Translations under genes and position numbers: made by a program
Part shown: positions 24,463-31,962 of the stretch, one piece after another
Layout of the letters: each line of letters opens with the position of its first letter
Numbering within the stretch: position 1 is the first letter of the stretch
Assembly: GCA_964638005.1 (NCBI GenBank)
Contig: CAZWXS010000002.1
Span: forward strand, 51,537-115,536
DNA from: JAAYYM01 sp964638005
GTDB taxonomy: Bacteria; Bacillota; Clostridia; Lachnospirales; Lachnospiraceae
Length of the DNA: 64,000 nt
Direction: 5' to 3'
The notes under the pieces: generated by a model
The model's database searches: none
What the model saw: only the letters and a program-made list of their open reading frames with translations
Told to the model about the DNA's origin: nothing

Positions 24463-25014
24463 ATGAGAATCGGAATGGGATATGACGTACACAGACTGAC
24501 CGAGAACCGCGACCTGATCATGGGTGGCGTAAAGATACCATATGAAAAAGGATTACTGGGACATTCGGATGCCGATGTGGTGGTGCATGCCATCATGGAT
24601 GCCTTGCTCGGAGCTGCGGCACTGGGTGATATCGGAAAGCATTTTCCGGACACAGACCCTCAGTATAAGGATATCTCCAGCATCAAGCTTCTGGAACATG
24701 TAGGACAACTGTTGGAGGAGCATAATTTCTTTATCGAAAATATTGATGCTACAATCATTGCACAGGCACCGAAGATGCGCCCCTACATTGATACGATGAG
24801 GGAAAATACAGCGAAGGCGCTGGGCATAGAAGTTGATCGGGTCAATATCAAGGCAACGACCGAGGAAGGACTGGGCTTTACCGGAAGCGGAGAGGGAATC
24901 AGCGCACAGGCAATCTGTATGCTGATGACGGCAGTGGATATGATTGAAGCGGATATGACAGGTGGCAATGCAGAACGATGTGCCGGATGCAGCGGTTGTC
25001 AAAAGCAGCAGTGA
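24463..25014 (+). CDS. ispF: 2-C-methyl-D-erythritol 2,4-cyclodiphosphate synthase
   Basis: 183 residues from the ATG at 24463 (AAAGGAG 11 nt upstream). It starts MRIGMGYDVHRL, with the metal-binding Asp-His pair in GYDVH, and has the family sequences GHSDADVVVHAIMDALLGAAALGDIGKHFPD, NIDATIIAQAPKMRPYI and TTEEGLGFTGSGEGI. It converts CDP-ME-2-phosphate to MEcPP in the MEP isoprenoid pathway as a homotrimer. After the usual end near residue 158, a 25-residue tail carries three cysteines in a CxxCxxC pattern, which is not part of the IspF fold. An in-frame start at 24394 would add residues with no homology and no site. Confidence 0.95.
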   Translation: MRIGMGYDVHRLTENRDLIMGGVKIPYEKGLLGHSDADVVVHAIMDALLGAAALGDIGKHFPDTDPQYKDISSIKLLEHVGQLLEEHNFFIENIDATIIAQAPKMRPYIDTMRENTAKALGIEVDRVNIKATTEEGLGFTGSGEGISAQAICMLMTAVDMIEADMTGGNAERCAGCSGCQKQQ

Positions 25015-25039
25015 TGTAACGATATTGGAGGATGACATT

Positions 25040-25051
25040 ATGTCAACCTAA
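25040..25051 (+). other. Minimal reading frame (Met-Ser-Thr-stop) with a good ribosome binding site
   Basis: TTGGAGG (25025-25031) lies 8 nt before an ATG that is followed by two codons and TAA. It is either the remnant of a lost gene or a chance site. It is upstream of the cysE promoter, so it is not a cysE leader peptide from that promoter. The 44 bp around it hold nothing else. Confidence 0.2.
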
Positions 25052-25058
25052 AAAGCGA

Positions 25059-25087
25059 TTGACAAAATCGATGTAATTGCATAGACT
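25059..25087 (+). promoter_or_regulatory. Sigma-A promoter of the cysE-cysS operon
   Basis: Perfect TTGACA (25059-25064), 17-bp spacer, TAGACT (25082-25087). The leader to cysE is about 45 nt, too short for a T-box. Confidence 0.65.
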
Positions 25088-25137
25088 CTTTAGTGAAACA
25101 GAATTGCAAAGCAGTTCTCTATTTGGAGGCATACAGA

Positions 25138-25836
25138 ATGGGCTATATCAAGCGTGTGAAGGATGAGATACGAGTCATCAGAGAACGTGATCCGGCGATA
25201 CACAGTGCCATGGAGGTGTTCCTGTATCCGAGTTTCAAGGTCATGATGAAGTATCGACGGGCACACAGATTATATAAAAAAGGACATTATTTTCTTGCCA
25301 GGTGGATATCACAGCGTGCTGCCAGAAAGACCGGCATCGAGATTCATCCGGGTGCGGAGATTGGCGAGGGCTTTTTTATCGATCACGGCAACGGTGTGAT
25401 CATCGGTGAGACTACGATCATCGGCAACAACGTGACGCTCTATCAGGGTGTTACATTAGGCGGAACGGGTAAGGAGCATGGCAAGCGTCATCCGACCATC
25501 GGAGACAATGTTATGATCAGTGCGGGAGCAAAGGTCTTAGGGTCCTTTACCATTGGCGAGAATTCCAAGATTGGTGCGGGATCGGTCGTACTGGAGGAAG
25601 TACCGCCGAATTCCACTGTAGTAGGTGTTCCGGGACGTGTTGTGAAGCGGAACAATGTACTGCTTCCGAGAGACGAGATGAATCAAGTAGACTTACCGGA
25701 TCCGGTTAAGGAAGATCTGATGAACCTGCAGCGGGCAAACTCTGAACTGACCAATCGCTTATTGGATATCGAGCATGAAATCAAGCGGCTGCAAAAAGAT
25801 GAACAGGAAGGAAATCAGAAACATGATATTATATAA
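25138..25836 (+). CDS. cysE: Serine O-acetyltransferase
   Basis: 232 residues from the ATG at 25138 (TTGGAGG 8 nt upstream). A short N-terminal helical region with RERDPAIHSAMEVFLYPSFKV precedes a left-handed beta-helix of hexapeptide repeats: GIEIHPGAEIGEGFFIDHGNGVIIGETTIIGNNVTLYQGVTLGGTG, with the catalytic His in DHGNG, then GAKVLGSFTIGENSKIGAGSVV and VPPNSTVVGVPGRVV. It makes O-acetylserine for cysteine synthesis. The N-terminus is shorter than in the E. coli enzyme, as is usual in Firmicutes. A C-terminal helical tail (about 200-232) overlaps the cysS start by 14 nt. The order cysE-cysS-mrnC-rlmB-sigH is the conserved Firmicutes arrangement. Confidence 0.95.
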   Translation: MGYIKRVKDEIRVIRERDPAIHSAMEVFLYPSFKVMMKYRRAHRLYKKGHYFLARWISQRAARKTGIEIHPGAEIGEGFFIDHGNGVIIGETTIIGNNVTLYQGVTLGGTGKEHGKRHPTIGDNVMISAGAKVLGSFTIGENSKIGAGSVVLEEVPPNSTVVGVPGRVVKRNNVLLPRDEMNQVDLPDPVKEDLMNLQRANSELTNRLLDIEHEIKRLQKDEQEGNQKHDII

Positions 25837-27220
25837 TACGTTAACGAAGAAAAAAGAAGAATTCATTCCCAATGTAGAAGGCAAAGTCAGCATGTATACC
25901 TGTGGGCCTACAGTATATCATTTTGCACACATCGGCAATCTGCGTTCTTATCTGATGGAGGATGTACTGGAAAAGACGTTTCGTTATCTTGGCTATGATG
26001 TGAAGCGTGTCATGAACATCACCGATGTCGGACATCTGACGAGCGATGCGGACAGCGGTGAGGATAAGATGCTCAATGGTGCAAAGCGTGAGCATAAGAC
26101 GGTTATGGAGATTGCAAAGTTTTATACGGATGCTTTTTTCTCAGACTGCAAGAAGCTGAACATCAAGACACCGGATGTGGTAGAGCCTGCAACAAACTGC
26201 ATTGCGGAGTTCATTCATATGATAGAGGTGCTGCTGGAAAAGGGATATGCTTATGTGGCGGGAGACAACGTATATTTTGATACGTCCAAGCTTTCGACGT
26301 ACTATGTATTCGGCAACCAGAGCGAAGACGAATTGCTGGTCGGTGTTCGGGATGATGTGGCTGAGGATACCAATAAGAGAAATAAAAATGATTTTGTTCT
26401 GTGGTTCACACAGTCGAAGTTTGAGGATCAGGCATTAAAGTGGGAGAGCCCGTGGGGACTCGGTTATCCCGGATGGCACATCGAGTGCTCGGCAATCAGC
26501 ATGAAGCATCTCGGTGAAACGATGGACATTCACTGCGGCGGAGTAGACAACATCTTCCCGCATCATACCAACGAGGTGGCTCAGAGCGAATCCTACGTCG
26601 GACATAAGTGGTGTAATTACTGGTTCCATGTACATCATTTGAATGATAAATCAGGAAAGATGAGCAAATCCAAGGGTGAGTTTTTGACCGTGGATCTGTT
26701 GGAACAAAAGGGCTATGACCCGCTTGCATACAGGATGTTCTGCTTACAGTCACACTACCGCAAACCACTTGAATTTTCCTACGAACAGCTTGATGCTGTG
26801 GCGGCTACTTATCAGAAGCTGCGCACAAAGGCCAGTTCTTATACGGCAGAGGGTGCAGTGGACAAGGCAGTCTTTGAGGATTACAGAAAGAGATTCGGTG
26901 AGACGATCGGCAATGATCTGAATACGGCAATGGCAATTACGGTCGTGTATGATTTGATTAAGGAAGATACAAACGATGCGACCAAGCATGCATTGCTCAA
27001 GGATTTTGACCGTGTGCTGTCGCTTGATCTGACGATACCCTATGAAGCAGAGCAGGTAGATGATGAATTGACTGCATATGTGGAAGGTAAGATCGAGGAG
27101 CGTAAGGAAGCAAAGAAGGCAAAAGATTTTGCAAAGGCAGATGCAATCAGAAATGAACTGCTGGAGCAGGGTATCATACTGGAAGATACGCGTGAAGGTG
27201 TGAAGTGGAAGCGTGCATGA
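25823..27220 (+). CDS. cysS: Cysteinyl-tRNA synthetase
   Basis: 465 residues from the ATG at 25823, with CAGGAAGG about 10 nt upstream inside cysE. It starts MILYNTLTKKKEEF; an upstream in-frame ATG within cysE has no family similarity. The catalytic core shows TCGPTVYHFAHIGN (HIGH motif about 36-39), WHIECSAISMKHLG with zinc ligands (Cys, His) and GKMSKSKGEF (KMSKS about 278). The helical C-terminal domain ends with an ERKEAKKAKDFAKADAIRNEL pattern typical of CysRS. It attaches cysteine to tRNA-Cys. The 14-nt overlap with cysE links supply of cysteine and its use. Confidence 0.97.
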   Translation: MILYNTLTKKKEEFIPNVEGKVSMYTCGPTVYHFAHIGNLRSYLMEDVLEKTFRYLGYDVKRVMNITDVGHLTSDADSGEDKMLNGAKREHKTVMEIAKFYTDAFFSDCKKLNIKTPDVVEPATNCIAEFIHMIEVLLEKGYAYVAGDNVYFDTSKLSTYYVFGNQSEDELLVGVRDDVAEDTNKRNKNDFVLWFTQSKFEDQALKWESPWGLGYPGWHIECSAISMKHLGETMDIHCGGVDNIFPHHTNEVAQSESYVGHKWCNYWFHVHHLNDKSGKMSKSKGEFLTVDLLEQKGYDPLAYRMFCLQSHYRKPLEFSYEQLDAVAATYQKLRTKASSYTAEGAVDKAVFEDYRKRFGETIGNDLNTAMAITVVYDLIKEDTNDATKHALLKDFDRVLSLDLTIPYEAEQVDDELTAYVEGKIEERKEAKKAKDFAKADAIRNELLEQGIILEDTREGVKWKRA

Positions 27221-27269
27221 TTGCTTCCGAGACGGAGCATGAGGTGTAGATGCCGGAGGAAGGTTCTGG

Positions 27270-27710
27270 ATGGAACAGGAACAGATGCTACAATATATCA
27301 AACAACAATTTGGGCTGAAAGAGGCGGATATCAATGCGTATTCGCCTCTTACCCTTGCGTACATAGGCGACAGCATTTATGATCTGATCGTCAAATCGGT
27401 CGTGGTGTGCAGAGCCAACTGTGCTGCAAACAAACTACACAAACAGACCAGTGCGCTTGTCAAGGCAGAGACACAGGCACAGATGGCAGACCTATTGCAG
27501 GAGCATATGACGGAAGAAGAACTTGCCATCTATAAAAGAGGACGTAATGCAAAGTCTTATACCACAGCAAAGAATGCGTCAGTTGCCGATTACCGCAAGG
27601 CAACCGGGATAGAGGCAGTCTGCGGGTATCTGTATTTAAGGGACAATGCATCGAGAGCGGTGGATCTGATCAAGCTGGGACTGGAGCTGTGCGGCAAGAC
27701 AAATGTTTAG
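27270..27710 (+). CDS. mrnC: Mini-ribonuclease 3
   Basis: 146 residues. RNase III catalytic domain without the dsRNA-binding domain: SPLTLAYIGDSIYDLIVKSVVV carries the signature acidic residue in GDSIYDL, KLHKQTSALVKAETQA follows, then RGRNAKSYTTAKNASVADYRKATGIEAVCGYLYL, where a second acidic site lies in the ATGIEA segment. It matures 23S rRNA in Firmicutes. GGAGGAAGG lies about 8 nt before the start. It is 49 nt after cysS, its conserved partner. Confidence 0.95.
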   Translation: MEQEQMLQYIKQQFGLKEADINAYSPLTLAYIGDSIYDLIVKSVVVCRANCAANKLHKQTSALVKAETQAQMADLLQEHMTEEELAIYKRGRNAKSYTTAKNASVADYRKATGIEAVCGYLYLRDNASRAVDLIKLGLELCGKTNV

Positions 27711-27787
27711 AGAGCCGGGAGAGCAGATGCTGAAGCAATCATGACGAGAGGGCTGGCAGTGCTGAGAGAATCAAAGGAGAATGCAGA

Positions 27788-28528
27788 ATGGGATATGAAG
27801 AGTTTCTGATTGAAGGGCGTAATGCGGTGATAGAGGCGTTTCGTGCCGGTAAGACGATAGACAAGTTATATGTGTTGGACGGATGCCAGGACGGACCGGT
27901 GACGACAATCAAACGGGAAGCCAAGAAGTGCGACACGATTATCAAGTATGTGGAAAAAGAACGTCTGGATCAGATGAGCACGACAGGACATCATCAAGGT
28001 GTGATTGCACAGGCGGCTGCATATGAATATGCAGAGGTGGAAGACATCTTAAAGAAAGCAGAGGAGAAAGGAGAACCGCCTTTCATTTTTCTGCTGGATA
28101 ATATCGAAGATCCGCACAACCTGGGCGCAATCATCAGAACCGCAAACCTATGCGGGGCGCATGGTGTCATTATTCCCAAGAATCGAGCAGTCGGCTTGAC
28201 GGCAGTCGTTGCAAGGACTTCCGCAGGTGCACTGAATTATACACCGGTTGCCAAGGTAACCAATCTGGTGCAGACGATGGAAGATCTTAAGAAGCGCGGT
28301 CTCTGGTTCGTATGCGGAGATATGGACGGGGAACTGATGTACCGCAACAATCTGACAGGTCCGATCGGATTGGTCATAGGCAGTGAAGGGACAGGCGTCG
28401 GACGTCTGATTAAGGAAAAATGCGACTATGTAGCAAGCATTCCGATGAAGGGCGATATTGATTCCCTGAATGCCTCGGTGGCAGCAGGCGTGCTGGCATA
28501 TGAAATTGTCAGACAGAGGATGTCTTGA
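27788..28528 (+). CDS. rlmB: 23S rRNA (guanosine-2'-O)-methyltransferase RlmB/TrmH family
   Basis: 246 residues. An N-terminal substrate-binding domain (IEGRNAVIEAFRAG, MSTTGHHQGVIAQ) precedes a SPOUT knot: FIFLLDNIEDPHNLGAIIRTANLCGAHGVIIPKNRAVGLTAVVARTSAGAL, LVIGSEGTGVGRLIKEKCD and IPMKGDIDSLNASVAAGVLAYEI. These are the three TrmH/RlmB motifs with the catalytic Asn/Arg and the SAM-binding knot. AAAGGAG lies about 7 nt before the ATG. Position between mrnC and sigH is conserved; the yacP gene found between rlmB and sigH in Bacillus is absent here. Confidence 0.95.
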   Translation: MGYEEFLIEGRNAVIEAFRAGKTIDKLYVLDGCQDGPVTTIKREAKKCDTIIKYVEKERLDQMSTTGHHQGVIAQAAAYEYAEVEDILKKAEEKGEPPFIFLLDNIEDPHNLGAIIRTANLCGAHGVIIPKNRAVGLTAVVARTSAGALNYTPVAKVTNLVQTMEDLKKRGLWFVCGDMDGELMYRNNLTGPIGLVIGSEGTGVGRLIKEKCDYVASIPMKGDIDSLNASVAAGVLAYEIVRQRMS

Positions 28529-28603
28529 AATCACACGGAGTTGATTCACATAAAGAGTTGACATAACGAAAAGTGAGTGATTGATAAAATGCAGGAAGAC
28601 AGT

Positions 28604-29227
28604 ATGGACAGAAAAAATGATTATGCCCAGACATCAGATGAAGAATTGATTGTCAGATTACGTGAGGGAGAGTCTCCGATCACGGATTTTATCATGGACA
28701 AATACAAGAACCTAGTCCGAAGCAAAGCCAAGGCGATGTTCATTCTCGGAGCGGACAATGAGGATCTGATCCAAGAGGGTATGATCGGCTTGTTCAAGGC
28801 GATTCGGGATTATGACAGCGGACGAGATGCCAGCTTCTTCACATTTGCAGATCTATGTGTCTCCCGCCAGATGTATACGGCAGTTCAGGCGGCAGGTCGC
28901 CAGAAGCATACGCCACTCAATACCTATGTTTCCCTGTACAGCAATATGTCCGATGCGGAGGGAGAAGAAGCGGTTCTCGTGGAAGCACTGCGTTCCGCAG
29001 TGGACAAGAGCCCCGAAGAGTTATTCTTTGACAAGGAAAATGTCAATGCACTGGAAGAGAAAATCGATAATACATTGAGCCCATTTGAGAAACAGGTCTT
29101 GGATTTATACGTTACAGGCATGAGTTATGTACAGATCGCCAAGGTGCTCGGCAAGGATGAAAAGTCTACCGATAATGCACTGCAGCGTGTAAAGAGCAAG
29201 ATCAAAAAAGAGATACTGAAAAAGTGA
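28604..29227 (+). CDS. sigH: RNA polymerase sporulation sigma factor SigH
   Basis: About 207 residues from the ATG at 28604, with AGGAAG 5 nt upstream; in-frame GTG 28577 and ATG 28589 are less well placed. Region 1.2/2 has DEELIVRLREGESPITDFIMDKYKNLVRSKAK, then LGADNEDLIQEGMIGLFKAIRDYD and FTFADLCVSRQMYTAVQAAGRQKH. Region 4 has LSPFEKQVLDLYVTGMSYVQIA and KSTDNALQRVKSKIKKEI. It starts the sporulation and stationary-phase programme in Firmicutes, so the organism or its ancestor was a spore former. The gene ends 1 nt before the predicted tRNA-Thr promoter. Confidence 0.93.
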   Translation: MDRKNDYAQTSDEELIVRLREGESPITDFIMDKYKNLVRSKAKAMFILGADNEDLIQEGMIGLFKAIRDYDSGRDASFFTFADLCVSRQMYTAVQAAGRQKHTPLNTYVSLYSNMSDAEGEEAVLVEALRSAVDKSPEELFFDKENVNALEEKIDNTLSPFEKQVLDLYVTGMSYVQIAKVLGKDEKSTDNALQRVKSKIKKEILKK

Positions 29228-29257
29228 TAGACAATTCCCTGTTGAATATGATAGAAT
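29228..29257 (+). promoter_or_regulatory. Promoter candidate for tRNA-Thr
   Basis: TAGACA (29228-29233), 18-bp spacer, TAGAAT (29252-29257), immediately after the sigH stop and 26 nt before the tRNA. Confidence 0.45.
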
Positions 29258-29282
29258 GTCTTTCGGTGATAACATTCACTAT

Positions 29283-29355
29283 GCTGTTATAGCACAGTCG
29301 GTAGTGCGCCACATTGGTAATGTGGAGGTCGGCAGTTCGATTCTGCCTAACAGCA
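29283..29355 (+). tRNA. tRNA-Thr (anticodon GGT)
   Basis: 73-nt cloverleaf. The acceptor stem GCTGTTA pairs perfectly with TAACAGC, and the discriminator is A. The anticodon stem CCACA/TGTGG encloses loop TTGGTAA, giving anticodon GGT for threonine ACC/ACT codons. The T-arm has GGCAGTTCGATTCTGCC. CCA is not encoded. Confidence 0.97.
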
Positions 29356-29361
29356 TGTTGT

Positions 29362-29413
29362 AAAAGTGGCTTGAATCCATTGCATTATGCGAGGGGCGAG
29401 CCACTTTTCTTTT
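29362..29413 (+). terminator. Intrinsic terminator after tRNA-Thr
   Basis: AAAAGTGGCTTG (29362-29373) pairs with CGAGCCACTTTT (29397-29408) with one G-U pair, followed by a T-rich tail to 29413. Confidence 0.85.
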
Positions 29414-29421
29414 ATAAATCC

Positions 29422-29450
29422 TTGCCAAAATGTGCAAAAAAAAGTATCAT
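29422..29450 (+). promoter_or_regulatory. Promoter of the NHLP exporter operon
   Basis: TTGCCA (29422-29427), 17-bp spacer, TATCAT (29445-29450), 26 nt before the first gene start. Confidence 0.55.
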
Positions 29451-29476
29451 AAAAGAGGATGAACGGAGGTGCACAT

Positions 29477-29680
29477 ATGAAGGAATCATTATTCAGAAAA
29501 AAGAACCTGGATAAGGTATTTTCACCGGAACAACTCAATGATTATATTAAGGTATCTAACCCGAGTACGTGGGTCATATTGGCGGCAGTGATTATCTTTT
29601 TGATTTCTATTTTAATCTGGGCTGTGTACGGAGAGCTTCCGGGCACTGCGGAGCATGCTATTTCATTTATCATGAATTGA
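29477..29680 (+). CDS. Very short HlyD-like NHLP secretion protein (N-terminus and membrane span only)
   Basis: 67 residues from the ATG at 29477, with ACGGAGGT 6 nt upstream. It matches the N-terminus of NHLP/NHLM bacteriocin-system HlyD-type proteins: MKESLFRKKNLDKVFSPEQL, then DYIKVSNPSTWVILAA, a transmembrane helix (about 33-53) and WAVYGELPGTAEH. Family members continue for another 180-230 residues with coiled-coil and lipoyl-like domains that bridge to the cell envelope; here the frame stops 13 residues after GELPGT. The 41 nt before the next gene encode no remainder in any frame. It may be a truncation, or a minimal adaptor suited to a single-membrane cell. The first ABC gene follows after 41 nt. 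Confidence 0.7.
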   Translation: MKESLFRKKNLDKVFSPEQLNDYIKVSNPSTWVILAAVIIFLISILIWAVYGELPGTAEHAISFIMN

Positions 29681-29721
29681 TTTGAAAATCTGTGATATGA
29701 GGATAAATAAGGTCTATTTGG

Positions 29722-31929
29722 ATGAATACAACAGAGAAAGCAGTGAAATTGAATAAAGTACATAGTACGGTCACCAAGGGGTATGCCAAGGTGCCTGTTG
29801 TCATGCAGATGGAGATGCTGGAATGTGGCGCGGCCTCTCTGGCGATGGTTCTGGCCTATTACGGAAAGTGGCTGCCGCTTGAACAGGTGCGTACGGATTG
29901 CGGTGTGTCCAGAGACGGCTCCAATGCAAGGAATCTGCTGCGGGCTGCCAGAAGCTACGGACTGGATGCAAAGGGCTACCGATTTGAACCGGAGCAGCTT
30001 CGTGAACAAGGCAGTTTTCCGTGTATCATTCACTGGAATTTCTGCCATTTTGTCGTGCTGTGCGGATTCAAGGGCGACAAGGTCGTAGTCAATGATCCGG
30101 CAAGAGGCGTGGTCGTCATGAGCATGAATGAGTTCGATGAAGGCTTCACCGGTATCTGCCTGATGTTTGAGCCGACTGCGGAATTTGTGCCCGACGGGAA
30201 GCCGAAGAGCATCAAGAACTTTGTGGGTTCCAAATTACAGGGAACGATTCCTGCATTTGTGTTTGTGATTCTGACGGCACTCATTACGTCTGTCATCGGT
30301 ATCATCAATCCGGCATTTTCACGTGTTTTTATGGATCGGCTGTTGACGGGGCAAAATCCGGAATGGCTCTATCCGTTTATAATCTTTATGCTGATTTTTG
30401 CATTGATTCAGATTCTTGTGTCAGGTGTCAGAACTGTTTATATGCTTAAGATACAAGGCAAATTGGCGATCGTGGCGAACTCCGGATTTATGTGGCATGT
30501 GCTGCGTCTTCCCATGGAATTCTTTTCGCAGCGGATGGCCGGAGACATTGCAGCAAGGCAGGCGACAAACGAAAGCATTGCATCTACGTTGATTGATGAG
30601 TTTGCGCCGTTGATCATAGACTTTGTCATGCTGATATTTTATCTGGTAATCATGTTCAGATACAGTCCGTTGCTGACACTGGTCGGAATCTTGTCAGTCG
30701 TCATCAATCTGTTTGTGGCACGTACGATTTCAAAGCAGCGTATCAACATTACCCGCGTACAGATGTATGACAGTGGCAAGCTGGCGGCGGCTACCGTTAA
30801 CGGAATTGAAATGATCGAGACCATTAAGGCAAGTGGTGCCGAAAATGGATATTTTGAGAAATGGTCAGGCTACCAGGCATCCGTCAATGCACAGACTGTT
30901 AAATTCACAAAACTGAATCAATATCTTGGAGTTGTACCGTCTTTGGTATCCTCCATAACCAACATTGTCATTTTGATCCTGGGTGTCTATCTGACGATGG
31001 AAGGACAGTTCACGGTTGGTATGATCTTAGCCTTCCAGGGATTCATGCTTGCTTTTATTGCGCCGGCAGATTCTCTGATCAGCGCCGGTCAGAACTATCA
31101 GGAAATGCGGACGAATATGGAACGTATCGAGGACATCATGGATTACCCGACTGATGTTACCTATACAGAACAGGCAGTACAGGAAGAGGAGGATACTTCC
31201 TATGCCAAGCTGTCGGGCAATCTGGTCATGAAGCACGTGTCCTTTGGATATTCACGGCTGGAAGAGCCGTTTATCGAAGACTTCAATCTGGAACTGAAGA
31301 GCGGCAGCAGAGTTGCGTTTGTGGGAGCATCAGGATGTGGTAAATCCACGCTTTCCAAATTGATTTCCGGTCTTTACAAGCCGTGGAGCGGAGAAATCCT
31401 GTTTGACGGAAAACCGATCAGTGAGATCAATCATGCTGTATTTACGGGATCTCTTGCGGTTGTGGATCAGGACATCATATTGTTTGAAGATACGATCGCC
31501 AATAACATCAAGATGTGGGACAATTCCATTGAGGATTTTGAAATGATTCTTGCGGCACGTGATGCCAATATTCATGAGGATATCATGCAGCGTGAGGGCG
31601 GATATCAGCACAAACTGATCGAGGGCGGTAAAGACTTTTCGGGCGGTCAGCGTCAACGGCTGGAGATTGCAAGGGTATTGGCACAGGATCCGACGATCAT
31701 CATCATGGATGAGGCAACGGGTGCGCTGGATGCCAAGACAGAATATGAAGTGGTCAATGCAATCGAGGCAAGGGGCATTACATGCATTGTTGTGGCGCAT
31801 AGATTGTCTACGATCCGTGATTGCGATGAAATTATCGTCATGGACAGAGGCAAGGTGGTAGAACGCGGCAGGCATGAAGAGCTTATGGCACTTGGCGGTG
31901 TGTATACAAAATTGATTACGAGCGAGTGA
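29722..31929 (+). CDS. NHLP bacteriocin-export ABC transporter, peptidase C39/permease/ATPase
   Basis: 735 residues. An N-terminal C39 peptidase (about 15-150) has catalytic Cys in MLECGAASLAM (about 35), His in CHFVVLCG and Asp in VVNDPARG. It should cut leader peptides after a double-Gly-type site. The membrane domain (about 165-450) has six helices and an RTVYMLKIQGKLAIVANSGFMWHVLRLPMEFFSQR segment typical of the family. The ATPase domain has Walker A GASGCGKST (about 533), signature FSGGQRQR (about 639), Walker B IIIMDEATGAL and H-loop AHRLST. The second ABC gene follows by 33 nt; the two probably form a heterodimer. No precursor peptide gene is recognised nearby. Confidence 0.93.
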   Translation: MNTTEKAVKLNKVHSTVTKGYAKVPVVMQMEMLECGAASLAMVLAYYGKWLPLEQVRTDCGVSRDGSNARNLLRAARSYGLDAKGYRFEPEQLREQGSFPCIIHWNFCHFVVLCGFKGDKVVVNDPARGVVVMSMNEFDEGFTGICLMFEPTAEFVPDGKPKSIKNFVGSKLQGTIPAFVFVILTALITSVIGIINPAFSRVFMDRLLTGQNPEWLYPFIIFMLIFALIQILVSGVRTVYMLKIQGKLAIVANSGFMWHVLRLPMEFFSQRMAGDIAARQATNESIASTLIDEFAPLIIDFVMLIFYLVIMFRYSPLLTLVGILSVVINLFVARTISKQRINITRVQMYDSGKLAAATVNGIEMIETIKASGAENGYFEKWSGYQASVNAQTVKFTKLNQYLGVVPSLVSSITNIVILILGVYLTMEGQFTVGMILAFQGFMLAFIAPADSLISAGQNYQEMRTNMERIEDIMDYPTDVTYTEQAVQEEEDTSYAKLSGNLVMKHVSFGYSRLEEPFIEDFNLELKSGSRVAFVGASGCGKSTLSKLISGLYKPWSGEILFDGKPISEINHAVFTGSLAVVDQDIILFEDTIANNIKMWDNSIEDFEMILAARDANIHEDIMQREGGYQHKLIEGGKDFSGGQRQRLEIARVLAQDPTIIIMDEATGALDAKTEYEVVNAIEARGITCIVVAHRLSTIRDCDEIIVMDRGKVVERGRHEELMALGGVYTKLITSE

Positions 31930-31962
31930 GCCGTGTCATCATAGGCAGAGGAAGGAAGCAGC

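Noticed and set aside
25015..25137. T-box riboswitch before cysE-cysS
   Set aside because: The region between promoter and cysE is about 45 nt and has no TGGxACCGCG-type antiterminator box or specifier stem.
26750..27376. 208-codon minus-strand frame over cysS and mrnC
   Set aside because: It lies wholly opposite two conserved genes, has no ribosome binding site and reads as a complement shadow.
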